Positions 1 through 6,258 of a DNA stretch of 13,412 nt are shown here, in pieces. The notes under the pieces were generated by a model. The model ran no database searches and was not told the DNA's origin. It was given only the letters and a program-made list of their open reading frames with translations. Numbering within the stretch: position 1 is the stretch's first letter; each line of letters opens with the position of its first letter. The DNA comes from Nitrospirota bacterium (GTDB lineage: Bacteria > Nitrospirota > Nitrospiria > Nitrospirales > Nitrospiraceae): assembly GCA_020028195.1 (NCBI GenBank), contig JAHWYE010000011.1:1-13412 (forward strand), written 5' to 3'. The position numbers and the translations under genes were made by a program.

Positions 1-348
1 ATATTCCCGCGGAGTCCTGACGTCCACCAACAGGACCGTTCCAGTTGATTGCCTTGTCTCCTGTTCAAGAACCTGTTGCGCCTCATCGGCCGTCACATCC
101 TGATACAGACGACCCTCGAGGATCATGTTGGCCGCGACGCGTCCTCCAGCAGCCAACTTGGCCAGATGCAACCGAATGGGCTCCACCACCTCTCGAATCT
201 CCTCTGGTATTCGCTTGAGTCGGCTGTTGGTGTAATACTGCTCACGCTTCAAGTGATCCACGTCCTTCCCGAGCTTCCACGACCGTCGCACCGCCAGAAG
301 GGCGACTGCCAAACTGAAAACCGCGAGTCCCCAGAGTATTCCTGCCAT
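1..348 (-). CDS. Membrane-anchored rhodanese-domain protein, C-terminus cut by window edge
   Basis: The 116 visible residues start with a hydrophobic segment (about residues 3-20, ILWGLAVFSLAVALLAV) followed by RR, as expected for one N-terminal membrane anchor with the rest probably in the cytoplasm. A charged linker (about 24-80) leads to YQDVTADEAQQVL (82-94) and TVLLVDVRTPREY (104-116). The latter is the typical opening of a rhodanese domain, which carries sulfur on a loop cysteine. That cysteine would lie beyond the window, so catalytic competence is unknown. The ATG at 348 has a strong GGAGG five bases upstream, and a good promoter lies at 391-419. The gene is therefore probably transcribed on its own, although it follows hemG in the same direction. 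The fold call rests only on the N-terminal part of the domain. Confidence 0.8.
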   Translation of the reverse strand, partial: MAGILWGLAVFSLAVALLAVRRSWKLGKDVDHLKREQYYTNSRLKRIPEEIREVVEPIRLHLAKLAAGGRVAANMILEGRLYQDVTADEAQQVLEQETRQSTGTVLLVDVRTPREY

Positions 349-390
349 GGCAACCTCCGCGTCATTCCTCAGAGAGTCAGAACGCGCTCT

Positions 391-419
391 ACTATAAGTT
401 TGACGCCGGCCTTTGGCAA
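391..419 (-). promoter_or_regulatory. Sigma70-type promoter for the rhodanese gene
   Basis: Read on the minus strand, TTGCCA (419-414) is separated by exactly 17 bases from TATAGT (396-391). Both are close to the sigma70 consensus, and the site lies about 43 bases upstream of the ATG at 348. It falls between the hemG stop and the rhodanese start, which implies that the rhodanese gene can be expressed independently of the heme genes. Confidence 0.6.
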
Positions 420-442
420 GCCCAACTGAAGCCTGAGCATTC

Positions 443-1909
443 TCACTGGCGTGATGCCAAGTGCCGAATCACTTCTGCCGCCGTTTCACTGCCGTCACGG
501 ATGCAGTCAGGAATGCCGACTCCTCGGTACGCGGCCCCGGTCAGATAGAGCCCTTTGTAGTTTCTCAATGACACCTTGATCTCTTCAAGCCGATCCAGGT
601 GGCCCAGGGTGTATTGCGGCATCCCTCGTTCCCAGCGGTTAACCTCTACATAGGCGGGCTCGGCGGCGATGCCGGCCATGCTCCGTAGCTCCGCTCGCAC
701 GCGACGCACCAGCGTCTCGTCATCAGCCTTGAGGATGGCCTCTCGCCCTACCCCGCCGACATAGCAACGGATCAGCGCTTGTCTGGGAGGCGCCCGATGA
801 GCCCACTTCAAGGAGGTCCAGGTGGCCGCAATCAGATCACGCCCTTCCGTTCTCGGAACGACGAATCCGAAGCCGCCGACCGAGGATCCAAGAGCGCCAG
901 CGTCGTAGGCCAGTGACAACGTCGCGGTGGACACGTAGGGAATCGTGTCCAGCAACCGGGCCGAGGCCGGACTCAACGGACGGACCAACTCGGCCGACAC
1001 GAAGGCTGGAGTCGCCAGCACGACTGCCTCTGCAGACACAGCCGAACCGTTCTCCAGCACGACATCATAAGTCCGGACGCCCGGTCGGTCGCAGCGTGCC
1101 CGGATCGCCACGACCTGCCGCGCCGGCATCAATGTCGCGCCGGCCCCTGCAATCCGTCCGACCAAGGCTTGAACCATCTCTCCCAGGCCGTTCTGGAGAG
1201 TCACGAACATCGTCCGGTTTGGCGAGCCGAGGCGCGCCGCTGGCCGAGTCAACTTGCGCCCGGCCAGCATCCCGCGAATGAGGCTGCCGTGCTGCTGTTC
1301 GATGTCCAAGAACCGAGGAAAAGTCGCCCGGAGGCTCATCTGCTCCGCATCGCCCGCGTAGATGCCGGCCATCAAGGGTTCAACGAGCCGTTCGAATGCC
1401 TCATGACCAAGCCGTCGTCGGAAAAATGAAGCCAGCGACTCATCACCGGCCCCACGCCTCGCCGGAATGACGAGGTCCAGAGCCATCCGCGCAATCCCTG
1501 ACCAGGAGAGCAGCCCGCTACGAAACAACGGCCCGAGTTTGGTCGGCATGATGACCACCAGTCCTTCGGGGAGTTCTCGCAGGCGCCCGCGCGAAAAGAC
1601 GAAGGTCTTTTTTTGAAACTCATTCGTGTTGATCAGCTGTCCGGATAACCCCAGCTTTCCACAAAGCTCAAGAGCCCAGGGTTTCTGTGAGAGGAACGAA
1701 TCAGGACCGGCCTCGATGATCAGTTCACCGACCCTGTGTGTGACGACCTTCCCTCCCCATTCAGATTCCGCCTCGATGAGCGTGCAGGCCAGGGGAAAGC
1801 CTGCCTCCGCTGCTCGCTCCTGAAGCGCTAAGGCTGTCGCCAACCCGGCGATCCCGCCGCCCACAACCACAACCTGTTTTGGAGAGACTGCCACGGGAAG
1901 GGAAGTCAA
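443..1909 (-). CDS. hemG: Oxygen-dependent protoporphyrinogen/coproporphyrinogen oxidase (HemY type)
   Basis: This 488-aa flavoprotein has the expected length for the FAD-dependent, oxygen-using porphyrinogen oxidase family (called HemG or HemY). Visible are the dinucleotide-binding loop VVVVGGGIAGLATA (13-26), the family block EAGPDSFLSQKPWAL (66-80), GMPQYTLGH (429-437) and the C-terminal FAD block GLYLTGAAYRGVGIPDCIRDG-like region (453-473). It oxidises protoporphyrinogen IX or coproporphyrinogen III by six electrons, near or on the inner membrane. Which substrate is used cannot be read from the sequence. The start is taken as TTG at 1909, overlapping the hemH stop (TTGA), which indicates translational coupling. 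No clear ribosome site is visible, and a GTG at residue 6 is an alternative. Family assignment is firm; the exact start is not. Confidence 0.93.
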   Translation of the reverse strand: MTSLPVAVSPKQVVVVGGGIAGLATALALQERAAEAGFPLACTLIEAESEWGGKVVTHRVGELIIEAGPDSFLSQKPWALELCGKLGLSGQLINTNEFQKKTFVFSRGRLRELPEGLVVIMPTKLGPLFRSGLLSWSGIARMALDLVIPARRGAGDESLASFFRRRLGHEAFERLVEPLMAGIYAGDAEQMSLRATFPRFLDIEQQHGSLIRGMLAGRKLTRPAARLGSPNRTMFVTLQNGLGEMVQALVGRIAGAGATLMPARQVVAIRARCDRPGVRTYDVVLENGSAVSAEAVVLATPAFVSAELVRPLSPASARLLDTIPYVSTATLSLAYDAGALGSSVGGFGFVVPRTEGRDLIAATWTSLKWAHRAPPRQALIRCYVGGVGREAILKADDETLVRRVRAELRSMAGIAAEPAYVEVNRWERGMPQYTLGHLDRLEEIKVSLRNYKGLYLTGAAYRGVGIPDCIRDGSETAAEVIRHLASRQ

Positions 1910-2850
1910 CGAACCAGTGATGACTCGTGTTCTTCCAGAACGGAGGCCAACGTCTCGATGAGGGGCATGCTTACGTTCAGCATCGGGATGCGCTCCAGTT
2001 GCATGCCCTTGGAATCAGCCAGCCGCTTGAACTCGATATCAATGTCGTACAGGATCTCGACATGATCCGAGATGAAGCCGATCGGGGCAATCAGCACATG
2101 GCGGTGGCCGTCGCGGTGCAGCTCCTCGAGCACGGATTCCACATCGGGCCCCAGCCATTTCTCTCCGGAACGTCCTTGACTTTGGAACGCGAAACGAGTC
2201 GTCATCGGCTTGACCAGTTCGCACACCGCCTCCATCGTTCCACGGACCTCTTCCGGATAGGGGTCCTTCATCTGCAGGATCCGCTCGGGCAGACTGTGCG
2301 CAGTAAAGATGACGGGGACGAGCGCTCGTACCGCCGCCGGAAATTTCTGCAATGCGGCTGCAACATTGTCGGCAATCCCCTTCACTAGCCCCGGATGCCG
2401 ATGCCAGCTTTGCACATAGCTAACCGGGAAGTCGCCGCCCAGCGCTGTCCTCGCCTCCTCGACTTTTTTGATATAGGCCCCGATGCTCATAGAGGAGTAT
2501 TGTGGGGCCATGCAGAGGCCGACAAGTCGCTCCGGCTGGTCATCCAAGAGCTCGGCGTAAGCCTCCTTTATATAGGGATGCCAGTGCCGTAGCCCGACAT
2601 AAACGCGGTATCGCTCCCCGCCGGGGCCGTTCAGCTTCTGTTCAAGCTGCCGCGCGACTTCGCGGGTAATCCCCAGTACGGGCGACTTGCCTCCCGTCAC
2701 TCGGTAGCGTTCGCGAATCTCTTCCACCAGCTCGCGCGGAGTCGGCCGTCCACCTCGCACATCGAGCAGATAGGGCTCGACGTTCTCGAGGCGGTCCGGC
2801 CCTCCCATGGCCATCAGCAATACCGCGATCGGCTTTTGTGGTCCCGGCAT
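1906..2850 (-). CDS. hemH: Ferrochelatase (protoporphyrin or coproporphyrin)
   Basis: The protein inserts ferrous iron into a porphyrin at the end of heme synthesis. From the ATG at 2850 it has 314 residues, as usual for bacterial ferrochelatases. An in-frame GTG at 2862 would add four residues, but only the ATG has a nearby AGGGG, so the ATG is preferred. Numbering from the GTG, the catalytic histidine is in TAHSLPERI (H189) and the catalytic glutamate in ISDHVEILYD (E269). The signature RYRVTGGKSPVLGIT (53-67) and LGPDV (237-241) closely follow the Bacillus-type sequence. Unlike Bacillus, which has Tyr13 there, this protein has Met19 in LLMAMGGP, as in the human type. No C-terminal iron-sulfur cysteines or membrane tail are present. 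It lies downstream of hemE and overlaps hemG, forming the order hemE-hemH-hemG. Confidence 0.95.
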   Translation of the reverse strand: MPGPQKPIAVLLMAMGGPDRLENVEPYLLDVRGGRPTPRELVEEIRERYRVTGGKSPVLGITREVARQLEQKLNGPGGERYRVYVGLRHWHPYIKEAYAELLDDQPERLVGLCMAPQYSSMSIGAYIKKVEEARTALGGDFPVSYVQSWHRHPGLVKGIADNVAAALQKFPAAVRALVPVIFTAHSLPERILQMKDPYPEEVRGTMEAVCELVKPMTTRFAFQSQGRSGEKWLGPDVESVLEELHRDGHRHVLIAPIGFISDHVEILYDIDIEFKRLADSKGMQLERIPMLNVSMPLIETLASVLEEHESSLVR

Positions 2851-2865
2851 TCTTCCCCTCACGCC

Positions 2866-2954
2866 AAGTAAAAAGTAATAAGGTAAAAGTAAAAAGTTGG
2901 GGTCGGAGCAAAGATGTTCTTCACCTTTACCTTTGTACTTTTCACTTTTTACTT
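2866..2954. repeat. Imperfect inverted repeat (AAGTAAAAAG type) between hemE and hemH
   Basis: The left arm (2866-2896) is A/G-rich and the right arm (2922-2954) is its C/T-rich near-complement. The outer 11 bases pair perfectly (AAGTAAAAAGT at 2866-2876 with ACTTTTTACTT at 2944-2954). The inner part is built from degenerate units such as GGTAAAAGT. It starts four bases after the hemE stop codon and ends shortly before the hemH start, so a hemE-hemH transcript would carry it as a long A/U-rich hairpin. A sister element lies at 5816-5895. Confidence 0.8.
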
Positions 2955-2958
2955 GAGC

Positions 2959-4002
2959 TCACCTTTGGGAGAGCTTATGCACCAAGTCCACCGTCGCTGC
3001 GACCGTTTCCACCGGAGTATTGGGGAGGATTCCATGACCAAGGTTGAAGATGTGCCCAGGGCGACCTGCAGCACGTTTGAGAATCTCCTCCACCCGTCGT
3101 TCAATCTCATGCAGCGGAGCAAAGAGGACGACCGGGTCCAGGTTCCCCTGGATCGCCGCATCGTGTCCAATCATCTCCCAGGCCTCGTCCAGATGCACCC
3201 GCCAATCCACGCCGATCACGTCGCCGCCCGCTTCCCGCATGAGCCGAAGCAAGGTCGCCGTGCCGGTGCCGAAGTGGATGAGGGGAACGCCCTCGTGCTT
3301 CAAGCCGTCGAAAATGACCCGGACATGCGGCAGCACATACTCGGCATAATCATCCGGCGAAAGACAGCCAACCCAACTATCGAACACCTGCACGGCCTGG
3401 GCACCTGCCTGGATCTGGTGGCGCAAGTACCCGGTAACCACGCGCGCCAGTTTGTCCAGCAACCGGTGCCAGGCCTCCGGCTCCCGGTACATGAACTGCT
3501 TGGTCTCGATATAATGCCGAGAGCCACCGCCCTCGATGGCATAGCTGGCCAGCGTAAAGGGCGCCCCCGCGAACCCGATCAGCGGGACCCGGCCAGCCAG
3601 GGCTCGACGGGCCTGTCTGATTGCGTCTGCTACGTAGTCCAGTTCACCTCCATCAACGACTCGCAAACGCTCGACCGCGGCACGGTCCCGGATCGGGTTG
3701 TGAATGACCGGTCCCTCGCCTTCCTCGAAATCGAAGCGGAGCCCCATCGGTTCCAGCGGCAGGAGAAGATCGGCAAAGATGATAGCCGCGTCGAGCGAAA
3801 AGCGTTCGATAGGCTGCAGCGTCACCTGCGCGGCCAGCTCGGGAGTCTTGCACACCTCGAGGATTGAGTGCTTGGCCCGAATGGCCTGGTACTCAGGCAT
3901 GTAGCGGCCGGCCTGGCGCATGAACCACACCGGCGTACAGTCCACCGCCTCGCGGCGGCACGCTTTCAAGAAACGCTCGTTCATTGCACCCACCAGCCCC
4001 AT
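2959..4002 (-). CDS. hemE: Uroporphyrinogen III decarboxylase
   Basis: HemE removes the four acetate carboxyl groups of uroporphyrinogen III to give coproporphyrinogen III, in the cytoplasm and without a cofactor. The 347-aa length is normal. The N-terminal signature WFMRQAGRYMPEY (26-38) holds the substrate-binding arginines. The essential aspartate is in IIFADLL (D78), the second family signature is GFAGAPFTLASYAIEGG (143-159) with the conserved tyrosine Y154, and the C-terminal histidine is in HIFNLGHGI (H323). The ATG at 4002 has a weak GGTGAG seven bases upstream; an ATG six codons in is an alternative. It is the first gene after a near-consensus promoter (4079-4108) and leads the hemE-hemH-hemG cluster. 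Confidence 0.97.
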   Translation of the reverse strand: MGLVGAMNERFLKACRREAVDCTPVWFMRQAGRYMPEYQAIRAKHSILEVCKTPELAAQVTLQPIERFSLDAAIIFADLLLPLEPMGLRFDFEEGEGPVIHNPIRDRAAVERLRVVDGGELDYVADAIRQARRALAGRVPLIGFAGAPFTLASYAIEGGGSRHYIETKQFMYREPEAWHRLLDKLARVVTGYLRHQIQAGAQAVQVFDSWVGCLSPDDYAEYVLPHVRVIFDGLKHEGVPLIHFGTGTATLLRLMREAGGDVIGVDWRVHLDEAWEMIGHDAAIQGNLDPVVLFAPLHEIERRVEEILKRAAGRPGHIFNLGHGILPNTPVETVAATVDLVHKLSQR

Positions 4003-4023
4003 GCGCTATCTCACCCACCCGAT

Positions 4024-4037
4024 CCTGTCGAAACAGG
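4024..4037 (-). other. UUCG-tetraloop hairpin in the hemE leader
   Basis: On the minus strand the sequence reads CCTGT-TTCG-ACAGG, a perfect 5-bp stem closed by a UUCG loop, a very stable RNA tetraloop. It sits in the predicted 5' untranslated region of hemE, just upstream of the weak ribosome site. It might affect translation initiation or mRNA stability, which is inference. Confidence 0.45.
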
Positions 4038-4078
4038 CTCTTTTCCCGCTAAACGCGCCCCTTCCCGATAATTCGGCC

Positions 4079-4108
4079 ATTCTAGTGGGGCATACGGAAT
4101 GGTGTCAA
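4079..4108 (-). promoter_or_regulatory. Strong sigma70-type promoter for hemE-hemH-hemG
   Basis: On the minus strand a perfect TTGACA (4108-4103) is followed after 18 bases by TAGAAT (4084-4079), a five-of-six match to the -10 consensus. Transcription would begin near 4072, giving a leader of about 70 bases. It is the best promoter in the window by eye. Confidence 0.7.
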
Positions 4109-4113
4109 ATGAG

Positions 4114-4129
4114 GCACCCTCCAGGGTGC
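4114..4129. promoter_or_regulatory. Dyad GCACCCT-CC-AGGGTGC next to the hemE -35 box
   Basis: A perfect 7-bp inverted repeat with a 2-base centre lies five bases upstream of the hemE -35 box, a usual place for an activator or repressor site. It could instead be part of a terminator for the 155-aa gene that ends at 4192, but no run of T follows its stem. Confidence 0.4.
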
Positions 4130-4191
4130 GTCTGCCTCGGGGCGATTGTGCGGCGACGGCGTGTTCGGCGCGACAGCACGATGCGAATTCT

Positions 4192-4659
4192 TCACACCCA
4201 GTCTGAGTCCTCTCGATCACGCGTAGAGCGCGCTTGAGAACTCAGCGCATCTCGGATCATCTGGCTCTCCCGATCCAGTTCTGTAGCTTCGCTGTCCGAT
4301 AGGATCCAGGCGTCGCCGGGCGCCAGTTCGATCCGATAATGGTTCTTCCCCAGCGAGAACCATTCTATGTACGGGTGGGGGGACAACATGGGATGGGGAT
4401 CGAAGGAGATGAGGCTTACCTCGCCAACCTGCGGAATTTCGAAATCTCCCAGCACCTGCCCGGCCAGATCCTCGTCAGCGAATTGGCTATTCCTGAATCG
4501 GATCGCCTTCCCGGCGATCTCTCCCTTGCAATCGCCCTTGAGAAAGATGTCCACCGGTCCCAGCACTGCGAACGTGACCCGACCGACCACGCTTCCTGCT
4601 GATCGGTTGTCGAGAAACCCTTCTTTGATCCAGCGGGAATTGCCGAACTTTTGCGCCAC
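4192..4659 (-). CDS. Conserved-looking hypothetical protein, 155 aa
   Basis: I do not recognise a named family. The product is soluble, with no signal peptide or membrane segment. It has many short alternating hydrophobic stretches (for example VVGRVTFAVLGPVDIFLKG, 24-42, and HYRIELAPGDAWILSD, 107-122) that suggest a beta-rich fold. A striking block is SFDPHPMLSPHPYIEWFSLG (85-104), rich in Pro, His and aromatics. The C-terminal 25 residues are charged and probably disordered. It starts at a GTG only 12 bases after the stop of the EamA gene, with an in-frame TAA just upstream that limits the start. There is no clear ribosome site, so it probably depends on coupling to the transporter gene. 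A link to transport is only suggested by position. Confidence 0.72.
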   Translation of the reverse strand: MAQKFGNSRWIKEGFLDNRSAGSVVGRVTFAVLGPVDIFLKGDCKGEIAGKAIRFRNSQFADEDLAGQVLGDFEIPQVGEVSLISFDPHPMLSPHPYIEWFSLGKNHYRIELAPGDAWILSDSEATELDRESQMIRDALSSQARSTRDREDSDWV

Positions 4660-4671
4660 GATTTTTTATTG

Positions 4672-5541
4672 TTACCCAACCTGGGGTGATCCGACCGGCT
4701 CAGTAGCCTTTGTCACAGCCTGCCCAGTGGTGCCGAGCAAAACGGCGATCAGGATGAGCCCGCTGCCGAGCCATCCCGTTGAGTCGAGATGCTCCCCAAG
4801 GAAATACCAAGCCAGCCACGCGGCGAACACAGGCTCCAACGAAAAAATCAACGCGACCCGTTGCGCCGGCACCACTTGCTGCACCCACATCTGGACCGCG
4901 AAGGCTCCCGTGGCCAAGACGCCCGTGATCGTCAATGTGACCAGCAGCAGCGCCGTGGGTGCGAATCTGGCTGGCTGGGGCGACTCGACGATCATGCCTG
5001 GTATCATCACAGCGGTGACAATGACCAACTGCCACACAAAGAGCGACACAGTGTCTCCCCGTCGGGTGTACCGTTCCAGGCAGGCAATGTGCGCCCCGAA
5101 CGCCGCTGCGCAGGCCAGATTCAGGAGATCGCCTTGATTCAGGGATACAGTCGGATTGACCAGGAACCACAAGCCGGCTAGCGCCAGACCAGCGGAGACC
5201 CAAATCCGCAGTCCGAACCGCCTCAGGAACAGTGGAACAAAGATCACGTACAGCGCTGTGATAAACGCGGAGTTCGAGGCGGTCGTGTAACGTAACCCGA
5301 CGGTCTGAGTCGTATAGCCAAGGAAGAGAAACGCTGACGCGATCGCGCTCATCCGGAGCATGTTGCGATCGAGCCGCAGCCGACGGCCCAGCGCCAAAAG
5401 AACTCCCAGCACCAAGACTGTTCCCAGTAGAAATCGAAGCACGAGAAACGAAAATGGCGGGAGCTGCTCCAGGACCGCCTTGGTGGCGGGAAACGTGGCG
5501 CCCCAGACAAGTGTCGTGACGACCAGAGCAAGCTGGGGCAT
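4672..5541 (-). CDS. EamA/DMT-superfamily transporter
   Basis: This 289-aa membrane protein has the size and layout of the drug/metabolite transporter superfamily: two EamA repeats of about five helices each. Hydrophobic segments can be seen near residues 4-20, 30-52, 63-83, 88-106, 113-130, 136-153, 165-185, 194-215, 224-250 and 258-280. Typical motifs are VVTTLVWGATFPATK (7-21) near the N-terminus and SLEPVFAAWLAWYFLGEHL (234-252) in the second repeat, which includes the usual E-P and G-E residues. Substrate cannot be predicted; members export amino acids, metabolites or drugs. The ATG at 5541 has no Shine-Dalgarno sequence: the stretch upstream is the end of a repeat (5548-5584). It is followed after 12 bases by the 155-aa gene. 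Confidence 0.9.
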   Translation of the reverse strand: MPQLALVVTTLVWGATFPATKAVLEQLPPFSFLVLRFLLGTVLVLGVLLALGRRLRLDRNMLRMSAIASAFLFLGYTTQTVGLRYTTASNSAFITALYVIFVPLFLRRFGLRIWVSAGLALAGLWFLVNPTVSLNQGDLLNLACAAAFGAHIACLERYTRRGDTVSLFVWQLVIVTAVMIPGMIVESPQPARFAPTALLLVTLTITGVLATGAFAVQMWVQQVVPAQRVALIFSLEPVFAAWLAWYFLGEHLDSTGWLGSGLILIAVLLGTTGQAVTKATEPVGSPQVG

Positions 5542-5547
5542 AGCCAG

Positions 5548-5584
5548 GAAGTGTTGAGTTATGAGTGTTGAGTTATAAGTTGAG
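5548..5584. repeat. GTGTTGAGTTAT direct repeats upstream of the EamA gene
   Basis: The 12-mer GTGTTGAGTTAT occurs twice (5551-5562 and 5565-5576), followed by a partial AAGTTGAG. Its outer end, GAAGTGTTGAGTT (5548-5560), is the exact reverse complement of AACTCAACACTTC directly before pycB (9795-9807). It looks like one arm of the fuller element between pycA and pycB. It ends six bases before the EamA start codon. Confidence 0.8.
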
Positions 5585-5602
5585 CTCTTACAACTGAGGC
5601 GC

Positions 5603-5806
5603 TCACGGTCTGCAGAGCGTGCATTTCATCTGGAGCGTGGTTCCTGACTGTTCGAGCGCAACCAAGGCTCGTTCCTTGTCAGGATAATCAAACCACCCGC
5701 CCTCCCAGAAATCCGATCTCGTGTAGTTGGACGGCACCTCTGAACAACGCTCCCGGTGAAGCACCGCTCGGTCGATCGATCGCGCGATGTGAACCCAGTA
5801 GATCAT
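5603..5806 (-). CDS. Small protein (67 aa) with a putative HxxxC...CxxC metal site
   Basis: The product has 67 residues with no signal peptide or membrane helix. It ends in KCTLCRP (61-67), a CxxC pair (C62, C65), and has LHRERC (H17, C21) near the start. A histidine and cysteine near the N-terminus with a C-terminal CxxC resembles the arrangement in small zinc-binding domains such as the Ada N-terminal domain, so zinc binding is plausible. The central part (DFWEGGWFDYPDKERALVAL, 32-51) has a W-aromatic-rich turn followed by a helix, typical of a small folded protein. The ATG at 5806 has no ribosome site; an inverted repeat (5816-5895) sits directly upstream. It is in line with the 58-aa gene upstream and EamA downstream. 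Function unknown. Confidence 0.6.
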   Translation of the reverse strand: MIYWVHIARSIDRAVLHRERCSEVPSNYTRSDFWEGGWFDYPDKERALVALEQSGTTLQMKCTLCRP

Positions 5807-5815
5807 GGCAGGAAC

Positions 5816-5895
5816 AAGGCAAAAGTAAAAGGTTAAAAGGAAAAAGGGCTGAATCTTACTTTAACTTTTGCCTTTTGCATTTTTACTTTTACCTT
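5816..5895. repeat. Imperfect inverted repeat (AAGTAAAA type) between two small genes
   Basis: The arm AAGGCAAAAGTAAAA (5816-5830) pairs with TTTTACTTTTACCTT (5881-5895) with one mismatch, which would be a G-U pair in the minus-strand RNA. Further AAAAGG/CCTTTT blocks pair inside, around a short centre near 5848-5856. Composition and layout match the element at 2866-2954. It fills the gap between the stop of the 58-aa gene (5906) and the start of the 67-aa gene (5806). Confidence 0.8.
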
Positions 5896-5905
5896 GCCGA
5901 CGGGA

Positions 5906-6082
5906 CTACGGCAGGAGTTGCCACTCATCCTTTTCGATGAAGACCTTCACGCCGGTTGCAAGCTTCTTCACGTCATCTTTTTCAAAAATGCGCATATATC
6001 GCTTGATCCGATCCGGGTCATCGATCCGTTCTTCCTGCATCAACCCACTGGTCAGTTTATACCTGCGAATCAACAGCGGCAT
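5906..6082 (-). CDS. Small conserved-looking protein, 58 aa, function unknown
   Basis: A short open frame of 58 codons starts at the ATG at 6082 with an excellent GGGGAGG five bases upstream and ends in TAG at 5906. The product begins MPLLIRRYKLTSG, has a charged middle with LMQEERIDDPDRIKRYMRIF (14-33), and ends in VKVFIEKDEWQLLP (45-58). It reads like a compact soluble alpha/beta protein with no cysteine. The good ribosome site and balanced composition make it a convincing gene despite its size. It would be the first gene of the minus-strand run towards the EamA transporter, divergent from fmdB. I do not recognise a family. Confidence 0.72.
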   Translation of the reverse strand: MPLLIRRYKLTSGLMQEERIDDPDRIKRYMRIFEKDDVKKLATGVKVFIEKDEWQLLP

Positions 6083-6130
6083 GCACGCCTCCCCTTCGCT
6101 TCTCGCTCACTTTGCCACCGATACCCTTGA

Positions 6131-6166
6131 ATTGTGTTACAATAATCAAAAAGCGACCGTACGGTC
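6131..6166 (+). promoter_or_regulatory. Extended -10 promoter followed by a perfect operator-like palindrome
   Basis: TGTTACAAT (6135-6143) is a good extended -10 element and overlaps the dyad ATTGT-GTT-ACAAT (6131-6143). Twelve bases further on lies the perfect 12-bp palindrome GACCGTACGGTC (6155-6166), which would fall just after the transcription start. Palindromes of this ACCGTACGGT kind are typical operators of TetR-family repressors. That a regulator binds here is inference. The promoter would read towards fmdB, while the 58-aa gene runs away on the other strand. Confidence 0.45.
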
Positions 6167-6213
6167 AAGAGCAAGACGAGACGTTCCTGGTGCATCCAAA
6201 GCCCCTGTTCCGG

Positions 6214-6242
6214 TATAATGCAACCCTCCAACCCCGGGGTTG
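6214..6242 (+). promoter_or_regulatory. Perfect -10 box and 14-bp palindrome upstream of fmdB
   Basis: TATAAT (6214-6219) matches the -10 consensus exactly; the -35 region at the right distance is poor, so an activator may be needed. Ten bases later is the perfect palindrome CAACCCCGGGGTTG (6229-6242), placed near the predicted start of transcription, where a repressor could block it. GGAGAGGG (6246-6253) is the fmdB ribosome site. Confidence 0.5.
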
Positions 6243-6258
6243 AACGGAGAGGGTAATC

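Noticed and set aside
913..1429. Plus-strand open frames inside hemG (and similar long frames opposite hemH, hemE, pycA and pycB)
   Set aside because: They are shadows of well-supported genes on the other strand or in another frame: Arg/Pro/Ser-rich translation, no ribosome sites and no recognisable motifs.
2866..2954. CRISPR array or transposon ends
   Set aside because: The repeats are degenerate, A/G-rich and paired as arms, without equal spacers, and no cas gene or transposase is present in the window.
2914..3867. 317-codon plus-strand frame opposite hemE
   Set aside because: Long only because the GC-rich hemE frame lacks stops on the other strand; hemE on the minus strand has all family motifs and a promoter.
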